Assembly: GCF_011008935.1 (NCBI RefSeq)
Contig: NZ_JAAIVJ010000001.1
Coordinates: forward strand, 1-64,000
From: Tabrizicola oligotrophica
GTDB lineage: Bacteria > Pseudomonadota > Alphaproteobacteria > Rhodobacterales > Rhodobacteraceae
Direction of reading: 5' to 3'
DNA: 64,000 nt
Positions 7,820 through 16,075 of this stretch are shown here, piece by piece. How positions within the stretch are numbered: the first letter of the stretch is position 1; every line of letters begins with the position of its first letter. A program made the translations under genes and the position numbers. The notes under the pieces are model-generated. The model saw only the letters and a program-made list of their open reading frames with translations. It ran no database searches and was not told the origin of the DNA.

Positions 7820-9142
7820 ATGCGCTTCAGGCTCAAGTCCCTTCTGCCTCGCGGCCTTTTCGGCCGGGCCGCCCTGATTCTGGTGGTGCCGGTGGTGGCG
7901 ATCCAGCTGCTAGTCTCGGTGGTGTTCATCCAGCGCCATTTCGAAGGCGTGACGCGGCAGATGACGACCTCGATCCAGATCGAGATCAGCCATGTGCTGC
8001 GCATCGTGAACGAGGCCGCCGACATGGAAATGGCCCGGGGGCGGGCGGAGGAGCTGGGCAAGGCGCTGGAATTGCGCACGGTCCTGCCCGAGGGCAACGC
8101 CCCGCCGGCCGATATCCGGGGCTTCATCGACTGGTCGGGGCGCGAGGTGATCCTGACGCTGCGGGCCAAGATCCCCGAGCTGATGGCAGCCGACCTGATC
8201 TCGGGCGACAACGAGGTGCGGGCCTGGTTCCAGACCCGTCACGGCCCGATGCTGGTGGCGATCGACCGGCGCCGGTTGTCGGCGTCGAACCCGCATCAGC
8301 TGCTGGTGCTGATGGTCTTTGCCTCGGTGCTGATGACCGGTGTGGCCTATGTCTTCCTGCGCAACCAGCTGACGCCGATTGCCCGGATGGCGCGCGCCGC
8401 CGAGGCCTTTGGCAAGGGCGAAGTGCTGCCGTTCCGCCCGCGCGGGGCGACCGAGGTGCGGGCCGCGGGGCAGGCCTTCCTTGACATGCGGCTCAGGATC
8501 GAACGGCAGATCGAGGCGCGCACCCAGATGCTGTCGGGCGTCAGCCATGACCTGCGCACGCCTTTGACGCGGCTGAAGCTGGGGCTGTCCTTCCTGCCCG
8601 AAGATGACGAGGTCGAGGCGCTGAAGCGCGACGTGGCGCAGATGGAGCGGATGGTGGACGAGTTCCTGTCCTTCGCCCGCGGCGATGCGATGGAGGCGGC
8701 CGAAGAGGTGGACCCGGCGGCCTTTCTGGCGCAGGTGGTGGCTGATGCCGCGCGGGCCGGGCAGGTTGTGCAGCTCGGCGCGCTCGACTGGCCCGGAGGG
8801 CGGATGCGGCTCCGGCCGCAGGCGGTGCGGCGGGCGCTGGAGAACCTGCTTGGCAATGCCGCGCGCCATGGCGGCCGGGCGCTGGTCAGCCTGACCGCGA
8901 GCGAGCGGCTGGTGCGGATGGTGGTCGAGGATGACGGACCGGGCATCCCCGAGGCCGCGCGCGAGGCGGCGATGGAGCCATTCCGCCGGCTCGACGCGGC
9001 GCGCGACCCGAACCGGGGCGGCGGCGTGGGGCTGGGTCTGGCAATCGCCGCCGATGTGGCGCGCAGCCACGGAGGGGCCTTGCGGCTGGGCGAGAGCGAG
9101 GCCCTGGGCGGTCTGCGGGCGGAAGTGTCGCTGGCCCGCTGA
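7820..9142 (+). CDS. EnvZ-like sensor histidine kinase
   Basis: A 440-residue inner-membrane kinase. A first membrane segment (ALILVVPVVAIQLLVSVVF) lies near residues 15-33 and a second (LLVLMVFASVLMTGVAYVF) near 160-179. They bracket a ~120-residue periplasmic sensor, followed by a HAMP domain. The H-box GVSHDLRTPLTRL carries the phospho-accepting H243. The N-box is RALENLLGNAARHG and the G-boxes are DDGPGIP and GVGLGLAIA. The start at 7820 is chosen because it directly precedes the first membrane segment. No response regulator lies next to it in this window. Confidence 0.93.
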   Translation: MRFRLKSLLPRGLFGRAALILVVPVVAIQLLVSVVFIQRHFEGVTRQMTTSIQIEISHVLRIVNEAADMEMARGRAEELGKALELRTVLPEGNAPPADIRGFIDWSGREVILTLRAKIPELMAADLISGDNEVRAWFQTRHGPMLVAIDRRRLSASNPHQLLVLMVFASVLMTGVAYVFLRNQLTPIARMARAAEAFGKGEVLPFRPRGATEVRAAGQAFLDMRLRIERQIEARTQMLSGVSHDLRTPLTRLKLGLSFLPEDDEVEALKRDVAQMERMVDEFLSFARGDAMEAAEEVDPAAFLAQVVADAARAGQVVQLGALDWPGGRMRLRPQAVRRALENLLGNAARHGGRALVSLTASERLVRMVVEDDGPGIPEAAREAAMEPFRRLDAARDPNRGGGVGLGLAIAADVARSHGGALRLGESEALGGLRAEVSLAR

Positions 9143-9314
9143 CGGCGTGCCGGGCTCGGCCAGCAGGCCGCCGGCGCAGGGGCGGGCGCCCTTGTGGGCC
9201 GGCCGGACAGGGATCGCCGGCAGCTCCCGTGCCAGCACAAGGGCAAGATCGCCGACTTGCTCCGGGTGAGCCTCGCCGTCGCGTGGCTTGCCTCCGGCGC
9301 CGGTCACGCCGGCG

Positions 9315-9956
9315 TCAAAGCGCCAGCGGACTGCCCATCGGATCCACGACCGGCCCGCCCGCGGCGCGGGCGTCCTCGGGGTCATGGGTGACAAGGATCA
9401 CCGGCAGATCCTTTGCCAGCGCAAAGACCAGTTCGCGGATCTGCGCCCGCAGCGCCTGATCGAGCCGGGCAAAGGGCTCGTCGAGCAGGAGCGCCTCGGG
9501 TTCGGCCAGAAGCGTGCGCGCAAGCGCCACCCGCGCCCGCTGGCCGCCCGACAGCGTGGCCGGATCGCGCGGGCCATAGCCGGCAAGGCCGATGCGGGCC
9601 AGCATGCTGTCGATCCGGGCCATCCGCTCGGCCTTGCTTCCCCCCGCCCGCAGCCCGAAGCCGAGGTTTTGCGCCACCGACAGATGCGGGAACAGCACGT
9701 CGTCCTGATAGAGCAGGCCGATGCGGCGGTCCTGCGTGGCAAGGCCCATCACGGCGCGGCCGTTCAGGCTGACACGGCCGGTCACGGTGAATTCGGGCGG
9801 CAAGGCGCCGATCAGCGCGGCGAGCAGCGTTGACTTGCCGCTGCCCGAAGGGCCCATCACGCTCAGGACCTGACCGCGGGGGATATGGGCGGTCAGCCGT
9901 GCCATCGCGATGCCCGCGCGGTCGATCTGAAGGGCGTCGATCTGCAACCCGCTCAT
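9315..9956 (-). CDS. ynjD: ABC transporter ATP-binding protein, YnjD-like
   Basis: A 213-residue ATPase subunit with Walker A GPSGSGKST, Q-loop LLYQDDVLFPHLSV, signature LSGGQRARVALART, Walker B ALLLDEPFARLD and switch histidine VTHDPEDA. It is the last gene of a three-gene operon. Its ATG overlaps the permease stop by four bases, which implies translational coupling. The permease and binding protein are clearly YnjC- and YnjB-like, so this is the YnjD subunit. The single-domain ATPase also resembles ThiQ, and the transported substrate is not established. Confidence 0.88.
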   Translation of the reverse strand: MSGLQIDALQIDRAGIAMARLTAHIPRGQVLSVMGPSGSGKSTLLAALIGALPPEFTVTGRVSLNGRAVMGLATQDRRIGLLYQDDVLFPHLSVAQNLGFGLRAGGSKAERMARIDSMLARIGLAGYGPRDPATLSGGQRARVALARTLLAEPEALLLDEPFARLDQALRAQIRELVFALAKDLPVILVTHDPEDARAAGGPVVDPMGSPLAL

Positions 9957-11626
9957 GGCGCGCGCCTCTCGGCCAGCAGGGCGCGGCGGTTGGCGAAGGC
10001 CAGCCGGGGCAGCGCCACGGCGAGCCCGAACCCCAGCGCCGGCAGCGCCATCTGCATCAGCGCGACTGCTCCGATCAGCCGGCGGTTGCCGCCCGAGGCC
10101 AGCGCCACGGCCTCGGTGGTCAGCGTTTCCACCCGTCCGCCGCCCAGCATCAGCGAGGGCAGGTATTGCCCGACCGACACTGCGATGCCGACGGCCAGCG
10201 CGGTCAGCAGCGGTGCCAGCAGCATCGGCAGGCGCAGCCGCCAGAAGATCCGGCCGGGCGAGGCGCCCATCGCCGCCGCCGTCAGTCCGATGCGGTCGTC
10301 CCAGGCCCGGAAGGCGGGGGCGAGCGACAACCAGACATAGGGCAGGACAAAGACCAGATGCGCGGCGGCGACGGTAGCGGCGCTGCCCTTGGCGCCAAGG
10401 ACAAGGGCCAGCACCTGCAGCCCCGGCAGGAAGGCGATCTGTGGCAGGATGAGCGGCAGGTAGATCAGCCCTTCCAGCCGCAGGGGCCGGCCACGGCGGG
10501 TCTCGGCCTCCAGCGTCGCCAGCGTCAGGGCAAGGGCGGCGAGGCTTGCCGCAAGGGCGATGGCAAGCGTGGTCAGGCTGGTGGCCGTCAGATCGGGGGC
10601 GGCCTTGGCCCATGTCTTGAGGGTCAGGCTGTCGGGCAGGGCGGCGGGGAACGGCCACAGCCCGGCAAAGGACCACAGCGTCAGCCCCGCCATGCCCGCG
10701 CCAAGGCCAAGCGCGATGGTCAGCCCTGACGCGCGCGCCAGCGCCGCCATCGGAGCATCCAGCACCCGCCCGCGCCAGCCGCGCAGGGCCAGCCCCGGGA
10801 CCAGCGGAGCGGCAAGCCGCTCGGCGCCAAGCCAGAGCGCAATCGCGGCGACGACCAGCGCCAGTTGCACCACCGCCCCGGCTGCGGCCGTCGGCAACCG
10901 GGCGAGGCGCGGGTCGGCCATCCAGTCGGCGACCTGCACCGCCAGCGGCGGCGGCAGCGACGGACCGAGGATCAACGCCATGTCGACATTGGTCATGCCA
11001 TAGGCCAGCACCGCAAAGACCGGCAGGCGCAGGCTGCGGTAAAGCGCGGGGAAGGTGGCAAGCGCAAAGCCCATGGCGCGGCCATAGCCAAGGCCGGCGG
11101 CGATCTCGGCCCGGCGCGGGGCGTCGGTCTGCGGCAGCACGGAAAGCGCGATCAAGAGCAGGAAGGGCACTTCCTTGGTCACAAGCCCGGCGGTCAGGGC
11201 AAGGCCCATCGGGTCATTGAGGATCAGGAGATCCGGCGGGTCGGTCCAGCCCGTGGCCCAGGGCGACAGCGCCCGCGCGATCCAGCCCGAGGGCGCGATC
11301 AGGAAGGCCAGCCCCAGCGCCGCGGCGGCATGGGGCAGCGACAGGAGCGGCGACAGCGCCCGGCGCAGCATGGAAAAGCCGCGCGTGTCATGCAGGCAGC
11401 CGATGAGAAGTGCCGTGATGGCAAGGGAAAGGATCGTCGAGACCAGCCCGGTGCCAAGCGACAGCGCCATGGCGCGGGGCAGGCCGGGCCAGTCGACCAG
11501 GCTTTGAAATCCGCCCCCCGTCAGCGCTGGGGCGAGCGTGCCCGCAAGCCCCGCCGCAATCGGCAGGGCCAACCCCAGGCCGAGGGCCCAGGGGGCCAGC
11601 GCCAGGGGGCGGACGGTCAGGCTCAC
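9953..11626 (-). CDS. ynjC: ABC transporter permease, YnjC-like fused double permease
   Basis: A 557-residue inner-membrane protein with about twelve hydrophobic segments in two homologous halves. This is the layout of fused permeases such as ThiP and YnjC. Each half has a cytoplasmic EAA-like loop, for example GLGYGRAMGFALATFPALY in the first and AAMGASPGRIFWRLRLPM in the second. Its start overlaps the ynjB stop by four bases, and its stop overlaps ynjD. Because both halves are on one chain, one gene supplies the whole channel for the YnjD ATPase. Confidence 0.92.
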   Translation of the reverse strand: MSLTVRPLALAPWALGLGLALPIAAGLAGTLAPALTGGGFQSLVDWPGLPRAMALSLGTGLVSTILSLAITALLIGCLHDTRGFSMLRRALSPLLSLPHAAAALGLAFLIAPSGWIARALSPWATGWTDPPDLLILNDPMGLALTAGLVTKEVPFLLLIALSVLPQTDAPRRAEIAAGLGYGRAMGFALATFPALYRSLRLPVFAVLAYGMTNVDMALILGPSLPPPLAVQVADWMADPRLARLPTAAAGAVVQLALVVAAIALWLGAERLAAPLVPGLALRGWRGRVLDAPMAALARASGLTIALGLGAGMAGLTLWSFAGLWPFPAALPDSLTLKTWAKAAPDLTATSLTTLAIALAASLAALALTLATLEAETRRGRPLRLEGLIYLPLILPQIAFLPGLQVLALVLGAKGSAATVAAAHLVFVLPYVWLSLAPAFRAWDDRIGLTAAAMGASPGRIFWRLRLPMLLAPLLTALAVGIAVSVGQYLPSLMLGGGRVETLTTEAVALASGGNRRLIGAVALMQMALPALGFGLAVALPRLAFANRRALLAERRAP

Positions 11627-12837
11627 GGGGCCACGCCGTAGCGGCCGGCCCAGTCTTCGGCCACCTTGCCCATCCAGCTGGCATGCGGCTCCAGCAGCAC
11701 CGGGCCAAGATCGGCGGGCGACAGGGTGGCGAGGCCGAGTTGCAGCGCGTCAAAGCGGGCGCGGTCCTCGGGGGCAAGGGCGGCAAGGTTCAGCACAGTC
11801 TGAAAGCCCAGCGTCGCGGGGTCTTGCGCGGCGGCCTGAATGGCGGGATCGAGGATCAGGTTGGCAATCACCTGCGCCCCGGCCTGATGGGCGGCGTTGA
11901 ACGGGATGGCGACAAAGCTGGCATTGCCGATGGTGCCGCCGTCCAGCACGAAGGTCCGCACCGTGTCGGGCAGATGGCCGGCGGCGATCTCGGCACTTGC
12001 CCGGCCGGGGTTGAAGGCAAAGGAGATCAGCGTCTCGCCATCCGCCAGAAGCTGGCCGAGCGCCGGTTCGTTTTCGGGAAACGCCTTGGCCTCGCGCCAG
12101 AGCGCGGGGTGAATGGCATCGAGAAGCGCCCACAGCGGCGCGACCGCAGTGTCGTAGGTGGCCGCGTCCACCGGCGCCTGCAGGATCGCGGCATCGGGCA
12201 GGACGCCGTAAAGCACCTGTTTCAGGAAGGTGAGGCCCAGATAGTCCGGCGGTTGCGGATAGGTGAACCGGCCGGGATTGGCGAGGATCCAGGCCGCCAG
12301 CTCCGCGATGCTGCGCGGCGGTGCGGGCAGCTTGGCGCTGTCATATTCAAAGACGAACTGCGCCATGGCCCAGGGGGATTCGAAGCCCTCGGTCGGCAGG
12401 GTGAAATCGGTCACGGTGGCGGGCTTGCCCTGGGTGTCGACCAGCGGCCAGTTCGGCAGGTCGGTCGCAAAGGGGCCGTGCAGCAGACCCTCGGCCTTCA
12501 TCGCGGCGAAATTCTCACCGTTGATCCAGATGAGATCGACCGCCCCGCCCGTCGTCTGGCCCGCATCGCGTTCGGCCAGAACCCGCGCCACGGCATCGGC
12601 GGTGGAGGCAAGCTTGACATGTTCCAGCGTCACGCCATGGCGGGCCTTGGCCTCGGCGCCGATGAAGGCGATGAAATCGTTGATCTTGGTGTCGCCGCCC
12701 CAGGCGTGCCAATAGACCGTCTGGCCCCTGGCCTCGGCCAGAACCGCGTCCCAGTCGGCGGCAAGGGCGAGGCGCGGCGCGGCGGCCATCAGCGCGAGCG
12801 AGGACAAAGCGGTCTTGCCAAAGGCGCGGCGGTTCAT
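11623..12837 (-). CDS. ynjB: ABC transporter substrate-binding protein, YnjB-like
   Basis: A 404-residue periplasmic protein. The N-terminus MNRRAFGK followed by a hydrophobic stretch ending ALA is a twin-arginine-like signal. The mature part matches E. coli YnjB strongly in RGQTVYWHAWGGDTKIN, GGAVDLIWINGENF, PPDYLGLTFLKQ and the end PVLLEPHASWM. It is first in the ynjBCD operon, with AGGGG eight bases before the ATG. The binding protein should decide substrate specificity, but I know of no proven ligand for the YnjB family. It is divergent from the YnjF-like gene. Confidence 0.93.
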   Translation of the reverse strand: MNRRAFGKTALSSLALMAAAPRLALAADWDAVLAEARGQTVYWHAWGGDTKINDFIAFIGAEAKARHGVTLEHVKLASTADAVARVLAERDAGQTTGGAVDLIWINGENFAAMKAEGLLHGPFATDLPNWPLVDTQGKPATVTDFTLPTEGFESPWAMAQFVFEYDSAKLPAPPRSIAELAAWILANPGRFTYPQPPDYLGLTFLKQVLYGVLPDAAILQAPVDAATYDTAVAPLWALLDAIHPALWREAKAFPENEPALGQLLADGETLISFAFNPGRASAEIAAGHLPDTVRTFVLDGGTIGNASFVAIPFNAAHQAGAQVIANLILDPAIQAAAQDPATLGFQTVLNLAALAPEDRARFDALQLGLATLSPADLGPVLLEPHASWMGKVAEDWAGRYGVAP

Positions 12838-12927
12838 GGTAACCCCTGTTGGTAATGGTCTTTCCGCAGGGATAGGCGGGGCAAGGCCGGGCTGGCAAGC
12901 CGCGATACGCAAAAGTGAGGGGGAGCG

Positions 12928-13533
12928 ATGCTGGATGCAAGGATCAGACCGCTGATCGACGGGCCGTTGAACCGGGCGGGGGCGGCGCTGGCCGACCGCG
13001 GCATTACGGCCAATGAGGTGACGGGCCTTGCGCTGTTCATGGGGCTTCTTGCAGCCGGGATGATCGCCGCAGGGGGGCCGGGGGTGCTGGCGCTGGTGCC
13101 ACTGCTGATCGGGCGGCTGGCCGACGGGCTGGACGGCGCGGTGGCGCGGGCAAGCGAAAAGACCGATTTCGGCGGGCTGCTGGATATCGTCTGCGACTTC
13201 GCCTTCTACGCCGCGATCCCCCTGGCCTTTGCCCTGCGCGACGGCGGCAATGCTGTTGCGGCGGCCTTTCTGCTGGCCACCTTCTATATCAACGGCGCGT
13301 CGTTTCTGGGCTTTGCCGTGATGGCCGAAAAGCGCGGGATCGAGACCGCGGCGCAGGGGGAAAAGAGTCTTTACTATTCGGCGGGGCTGCTGGAGGGCAC
13401 CGAAACCATCGGCTTTTTCGTGGCGCTGTGTCTTTGGCCCGAGGCGTTCCGGCCGCTTGCCGTGATCTTTGGCGCGCTGTGCCTTTTCACCACCGGGGCG
13501 CGGTTGGCGCTGGCGTGGCGGGTGTTGCGGTAG
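12928..13533 (+). CDS. ynjF: CDP-alcohol phosphatidyltransferase family protein, YnjF-like
   Basis: A 201-residue integral membrane enzyme. It carries the CDP-alcohol phosphotransferase signature DGLDGAVAR followed by FGGLLDIVCD, whose aspartates bind the metal and CDP. About six membrane segments surround it. The family joins a phosphatidyl group to an alcohol acceptor, but the acceptor is unknown here. E. coli also has its ynjF near ynjBCD, so the divergent partnership with ynjB at 12837 supports the YnjF assignment. The spacing between the signature arginine and the first conserved glycine appears one residue shorter than in PgsA. Confidence 0.85.
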   Translation: MLDARIRPLIDGPLNRAGAALADRGITANEVTGLALFMGLLAAGMIAAGGPGVLALVPLLIGRLADGLDGAVARASEKTDFGGLLDIVCDFAFYAAIPLAFALRDGGNAVAAAFLLATFYINGASFLGFAVMAEKRGIETAAQGEKSLYYSAGLLEGTETIGFFVALCLWPEAFRPLAVIFGALCLFTTGARLALAWRVLR

Positions 13534-13550
13534 GAACCCTCCGGCCGCGG

Positions 13551-13806
13551 CCCCCCGACCCCGACCTCTCCCCGCGGAGGGGGAGGGGTGGCGCGTGGCG
13601 GGTACGGGCGGGTCTTGCGACTTCGGCCTCTGGTCCGGGGCGATCCGGCGCTGGCGGCAGCGGCGGGCTTTGCGGAAGTGGCGGCGCGACCCCCCACCCC
13701 CGGCCCCTCCCCACAGAGGGGGAGGGGAGGTGATCGGGACCCGGCGCCGGCGCGTCAGGAATGGGCGGCTCCCTCCCCCTTCGTGGGGAGGGAGGGGGTG
13801 GGGGGC
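13551..13806. repeat. cluster of GC-rich hairpin repeats (BIME-like)
   Basis: Between ynjF and clpP three copies of one short element are seen. Forward copies lie at 13551-13589 and 13691-13732, and an inverted copy lies at 13769-13806. Each reads C-rich then G-rich, for example CGGCCCCTCCCC then GAGGGGGAGGGG four bases later, so each can fold into a strong hairpin. The same element recurs at 49745-50620 and 60980-61391. No gene is seen in this 378-bp gap. Confidence 0.8.
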
Positions 13807-13911
13807 GAGGCCCTCGGTGACCGCGCGCCCTTGCAGCCCCCGGCGCGCGACACTAAGACTCTGGCAAGTATCCGGCGATAAAGCTTCGAACACGAGACAG
13901 GCAGGTTTGAC

Positions 13912-14541
13912 ATGAGAGATCCGGTTTCCACCTTCTACAACTTCATCATCCCGACCGTTGAAGAAACCAACGCCCGGGGCTCGATCCGCTACGATATCTT
14001 CTCGCGCCTGCTGAAAGAGCGGATCATCTTCGTCGCGGGCCCCGTGCATGACGAGATGGCGACGATCATCGTGGCGCAGCTCCTGTTCCTTGAGGCGGAG
14101 AACCCCTCGAAGGAAATCTCGATGTATATCAACAGCCCCGGCGGCGTGGTGACCTCCGGCATGTCGATCTACGACACCATGCAATACATCAAGCCCAAGG
14201 TCTCGACGGTCTGCATCGGGCAGGCCGCCTCGATGGGCTCGCTCCTCCTCACCGCCGGCGAAAAGGGCATGCGCTTCTCGCTGCCGAACAGCCGGATTAT
14301 GGTCCACCAGCCTTCGGGCGGCTATCAGGGTCAGGCGACCGACATCCTGATTCACGCGCGGGAAACCGAGCGGCTGAAGCAGCGGCTGAACGAGGTCTAT
14401 GTCAAGCATACCGGCAATGACTATGACTCGGTGGTCAAGGCGCTGGAACGCGACAATTTCATGTCCGCCGACGAGGCCCGCGACTGGGGTCTGATCGACG
14501 AGATCGTCGCCCCGCGCGACAAGTCCGACGCCCCGGCGTGA
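13912..14541 (+). CDS. clpP: ATP-dependent Clp protease proteolytic subunit
   Basis: A 209-residue serine peptidase. The nucleophile S107 is in [11 protein letters not shown] and the base H132 is in MVHQPSGG. The third catalytic residue should be the aspartate of [10 protein letters not shown]. The N-terminal INSPGG oxyanion region is intact. ClpP forms a 14-subunit chamber that receives unfolded substrates from ClpX or ClpA. An AGGTTT-type ribosome site precedes the ATG. clpX follows 116 bases downstream on the same strand, the standard pairing. Confidence 0.98.
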   Translation: MRDPVSTFYNFIIPTVEETNARGSIRYDIFSRLLKERIIFVAGPVHDEMATIIVAQLLFLEAENPSKEISMYINSPGGVVTSGMSIYDTMQYIKPKVSTVCIGQAASMGSLLLTAGEKGMRFSLPNSRIMVHQPSGGYQGQATDILIHARETERLKQRLNEVYVKHTGNDYDSVVKALERDNFMSADEARDWGLIDEIVAPRDKSDAPA

Positions 14542-14657
14542 TGACAGCGCCTCCCCCCGGGGCCGCTATCCTTGGGGGGATTTCTGGTTGTGAAGGCCCA
14601 GGGCTTGGCCTAGACTTCACATGACAGCCCGGTGACGGGAATTTGCAGAGGATACCC

Positions 14658-15923
14658 ATGGCGACGAACTCGGGCAGCGACAGCAAGAACACGCTTTACT
14701 GTTCCTTCTGCGGCAAAAGCCAGCATGAGGTGCGCAAGCTGATTGCAGGCCCCACCGTGTTCATCTGCGATGAATGCGTGGAACTCTGCATGGACATCAT
14801 CCGGGAAGAGACCAAGGCCACGGGGCTGAAATCCAGCGATGGCGTTCCGACGCCGCGCGACATCTGCAAGGTGCTGGACGACTATGTGATCGGGCAGGAA
14901 CATGCCAAGCGCGTGCTGTCGGTCGCGGTTCACAACCATTACAAGCGGCTCAATCATTCCTCGAAGACCGATATCGAGCTGTCGAAGTCGAACATCCTGC
15001 TGATCGGCCCGACCGGATGCGGCAAGACCCTGCTGGCCCAGACGCTGGCGCGGATTCTCGACGTGCCCTTCACCATGGCCGACGCCACCACGCTGACCGA
15101 AGCCGGCTATGTCGGCGAGGATGTGGAGAACATCATCCTCAAGCTGTTGCAGGCCAGCGAATACAACGTCGAGCGGGCGCAGCGCGGCATCGTCTATATC
15201 GACGAGGTCGACAAGATCACCCGCAAGTCGGACAACCCCTCGATCACCCGCGACGTGTCGGGCGAGGGCGTGCAGCAGGCGCTGCTGAAGATCATGGAAG
15301 GCACTGTCGCTTCGGTGCCGCCGCAGGGCGGGCGCAAGCATCCGCAGCAGGAATTCCTGCAGGTGGACACCACGAACATCCTGTTCATCTGCGGCGGGGC
15401 TTTCGCGGGTCTGGAAAAGATCATTGCGCATCGCAACAAGGGCTCGGGCATCGGCTTTGGCGCCGAGGTGAAAGACCCCGATGCGCGCGGCGCGGGGGAG
15501 CTGTTCAAGGAGCTGGAGCCGGAAGACCTGCTGAAATTCGGCCTGATCCCGGAATTCGTCGGCCGTCTGCCGGTGATTGCCACGCTGACCGATCTGGATG
15601 AGGCGGCGCTGATCATCATCCTGACCGAGCCGAAGAACGCGCTGGTGAAGCAATACCAGCGCCTCTTTGAGATCGAGGGCGTCAAGCTGACCTTCACCAC
15701 CGATGCGCTCTCGGCCATCGCCAAGCGCGCCATCAAGCGCAAGACCGGCGCGCGCGGCCTGCGGTCGATCATGGAGGATATCCTGCTGGACACCATGTTC
15801 GAACTGCCGGGCATGGAAGGCGTCGAGGAAGTGGTGGTCAACGAGGAAGCGGTGAACAACGGCGCCAAACCGCTGATCGTGCACACCGAGGCCAAGAAGA
15901 AAGAACCGGCTGCGGCGGGCTGA
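14658..15923 (+). CDS. clpX: ATP-dependent Clp protease ATP-binding subunit ClpX
   Basis: A 421-residue AAA+ unfoldase. The N-terminal zinc domain has CSFCGKSQ and ICDECVELC. Walker A is GPTGCGKT, Walker B is VYIDEVDKI, and the loop [10 protein letters not shown] carries the IGF motif that docks on ClpP. The sensor-2 region KTGARGLRS is present. The start at 14658 is preferred over one five codons earlier because GAGGA lies just upstream and MATNSGSD is the usual N-terminus in this group. A hairpin terminator follows the stop. Confidence 0.98.
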   Translation: MATNSGSDSKNTLYCSFCGKSQHEVRKLIAGPTVFICDECVELCMDIIREETKATGLKSSDGVPTPRDICKVLDDYVIGQEHAKRVLSVAVHNHYKRLNHSSKTDIELSKSNILLIGPTGCGKTLLAQTLARILDVPFTMADATTLTEAGYVGEDVENIILKLLQASEYNVERAQRGIVYIDEVDKITRKSDNPSITRDVSGEGVQQALLKIMEGTVASVPPQGGRKHPQQEFLQVDTTNILFICGGAFAGLEKIIAHRNKGSGIGFGAEVKDPDARGAGELFKELEPEDLLKFGLIPEFVGRLPVIATLTDLDEAALIIILTEPKNALVKQYQRLFEIEGVKLTFTTDALSAIAKRAIKRKTGARGLRSIMEDILLDTMFELPGMEGVEEVVVNEEAVNNGAKPLIVHTEAKKKEPAAAG

Positions 15924-15940
15924 GGCCCGGACCCGCGCGG

Positions 15941-15974
15941 CAAAAGGGGCAGGCCTTCGGGCCTGCCTTTTGCG
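15941..15974 (+). terminator. Rho-independent terminator after clpX
   Basis: AAAAGGGGCAGGCC, loop TTCG, then GGCCTGCCTTTTG forms a stable hairpin with a run of T, starting 18 bases after the clpX stop. It is almost symmetrical, so it may work weakly in both directions. Confidence 0.75.
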
Positions 15975-16075
15975 TTTCGGGAGTTACCAGTGCGGGCGCC
16001 ATCAAGCGTTCCTTGCTTGTCGGCAAGCCGTGCTGGGTGGCAGACTTTGCCGGCCGACGATCTGCGAGGGGCACT

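Noticed and set aside
9143-9314. Possible small gene between the kinase and ynjD
   Set aside because: A minus-strand frame reads through without a stop into the kinase, and no start with ribosome site is seen. The peptide is not recognisable.
8347-9394. Long minus-strand frames opposite the histidine kinase
   Set aside because: The plus-strand frame has all kinase motifs in order. The opposite frames are low-complexity and lack any domain.
12838-12927. Thiamine riboswitch in front of ynjB
   Set aside because: The gap is only 90 bases and shows no TPP-riboswitch core. The transporter resembles ThiBPQ only at family level.
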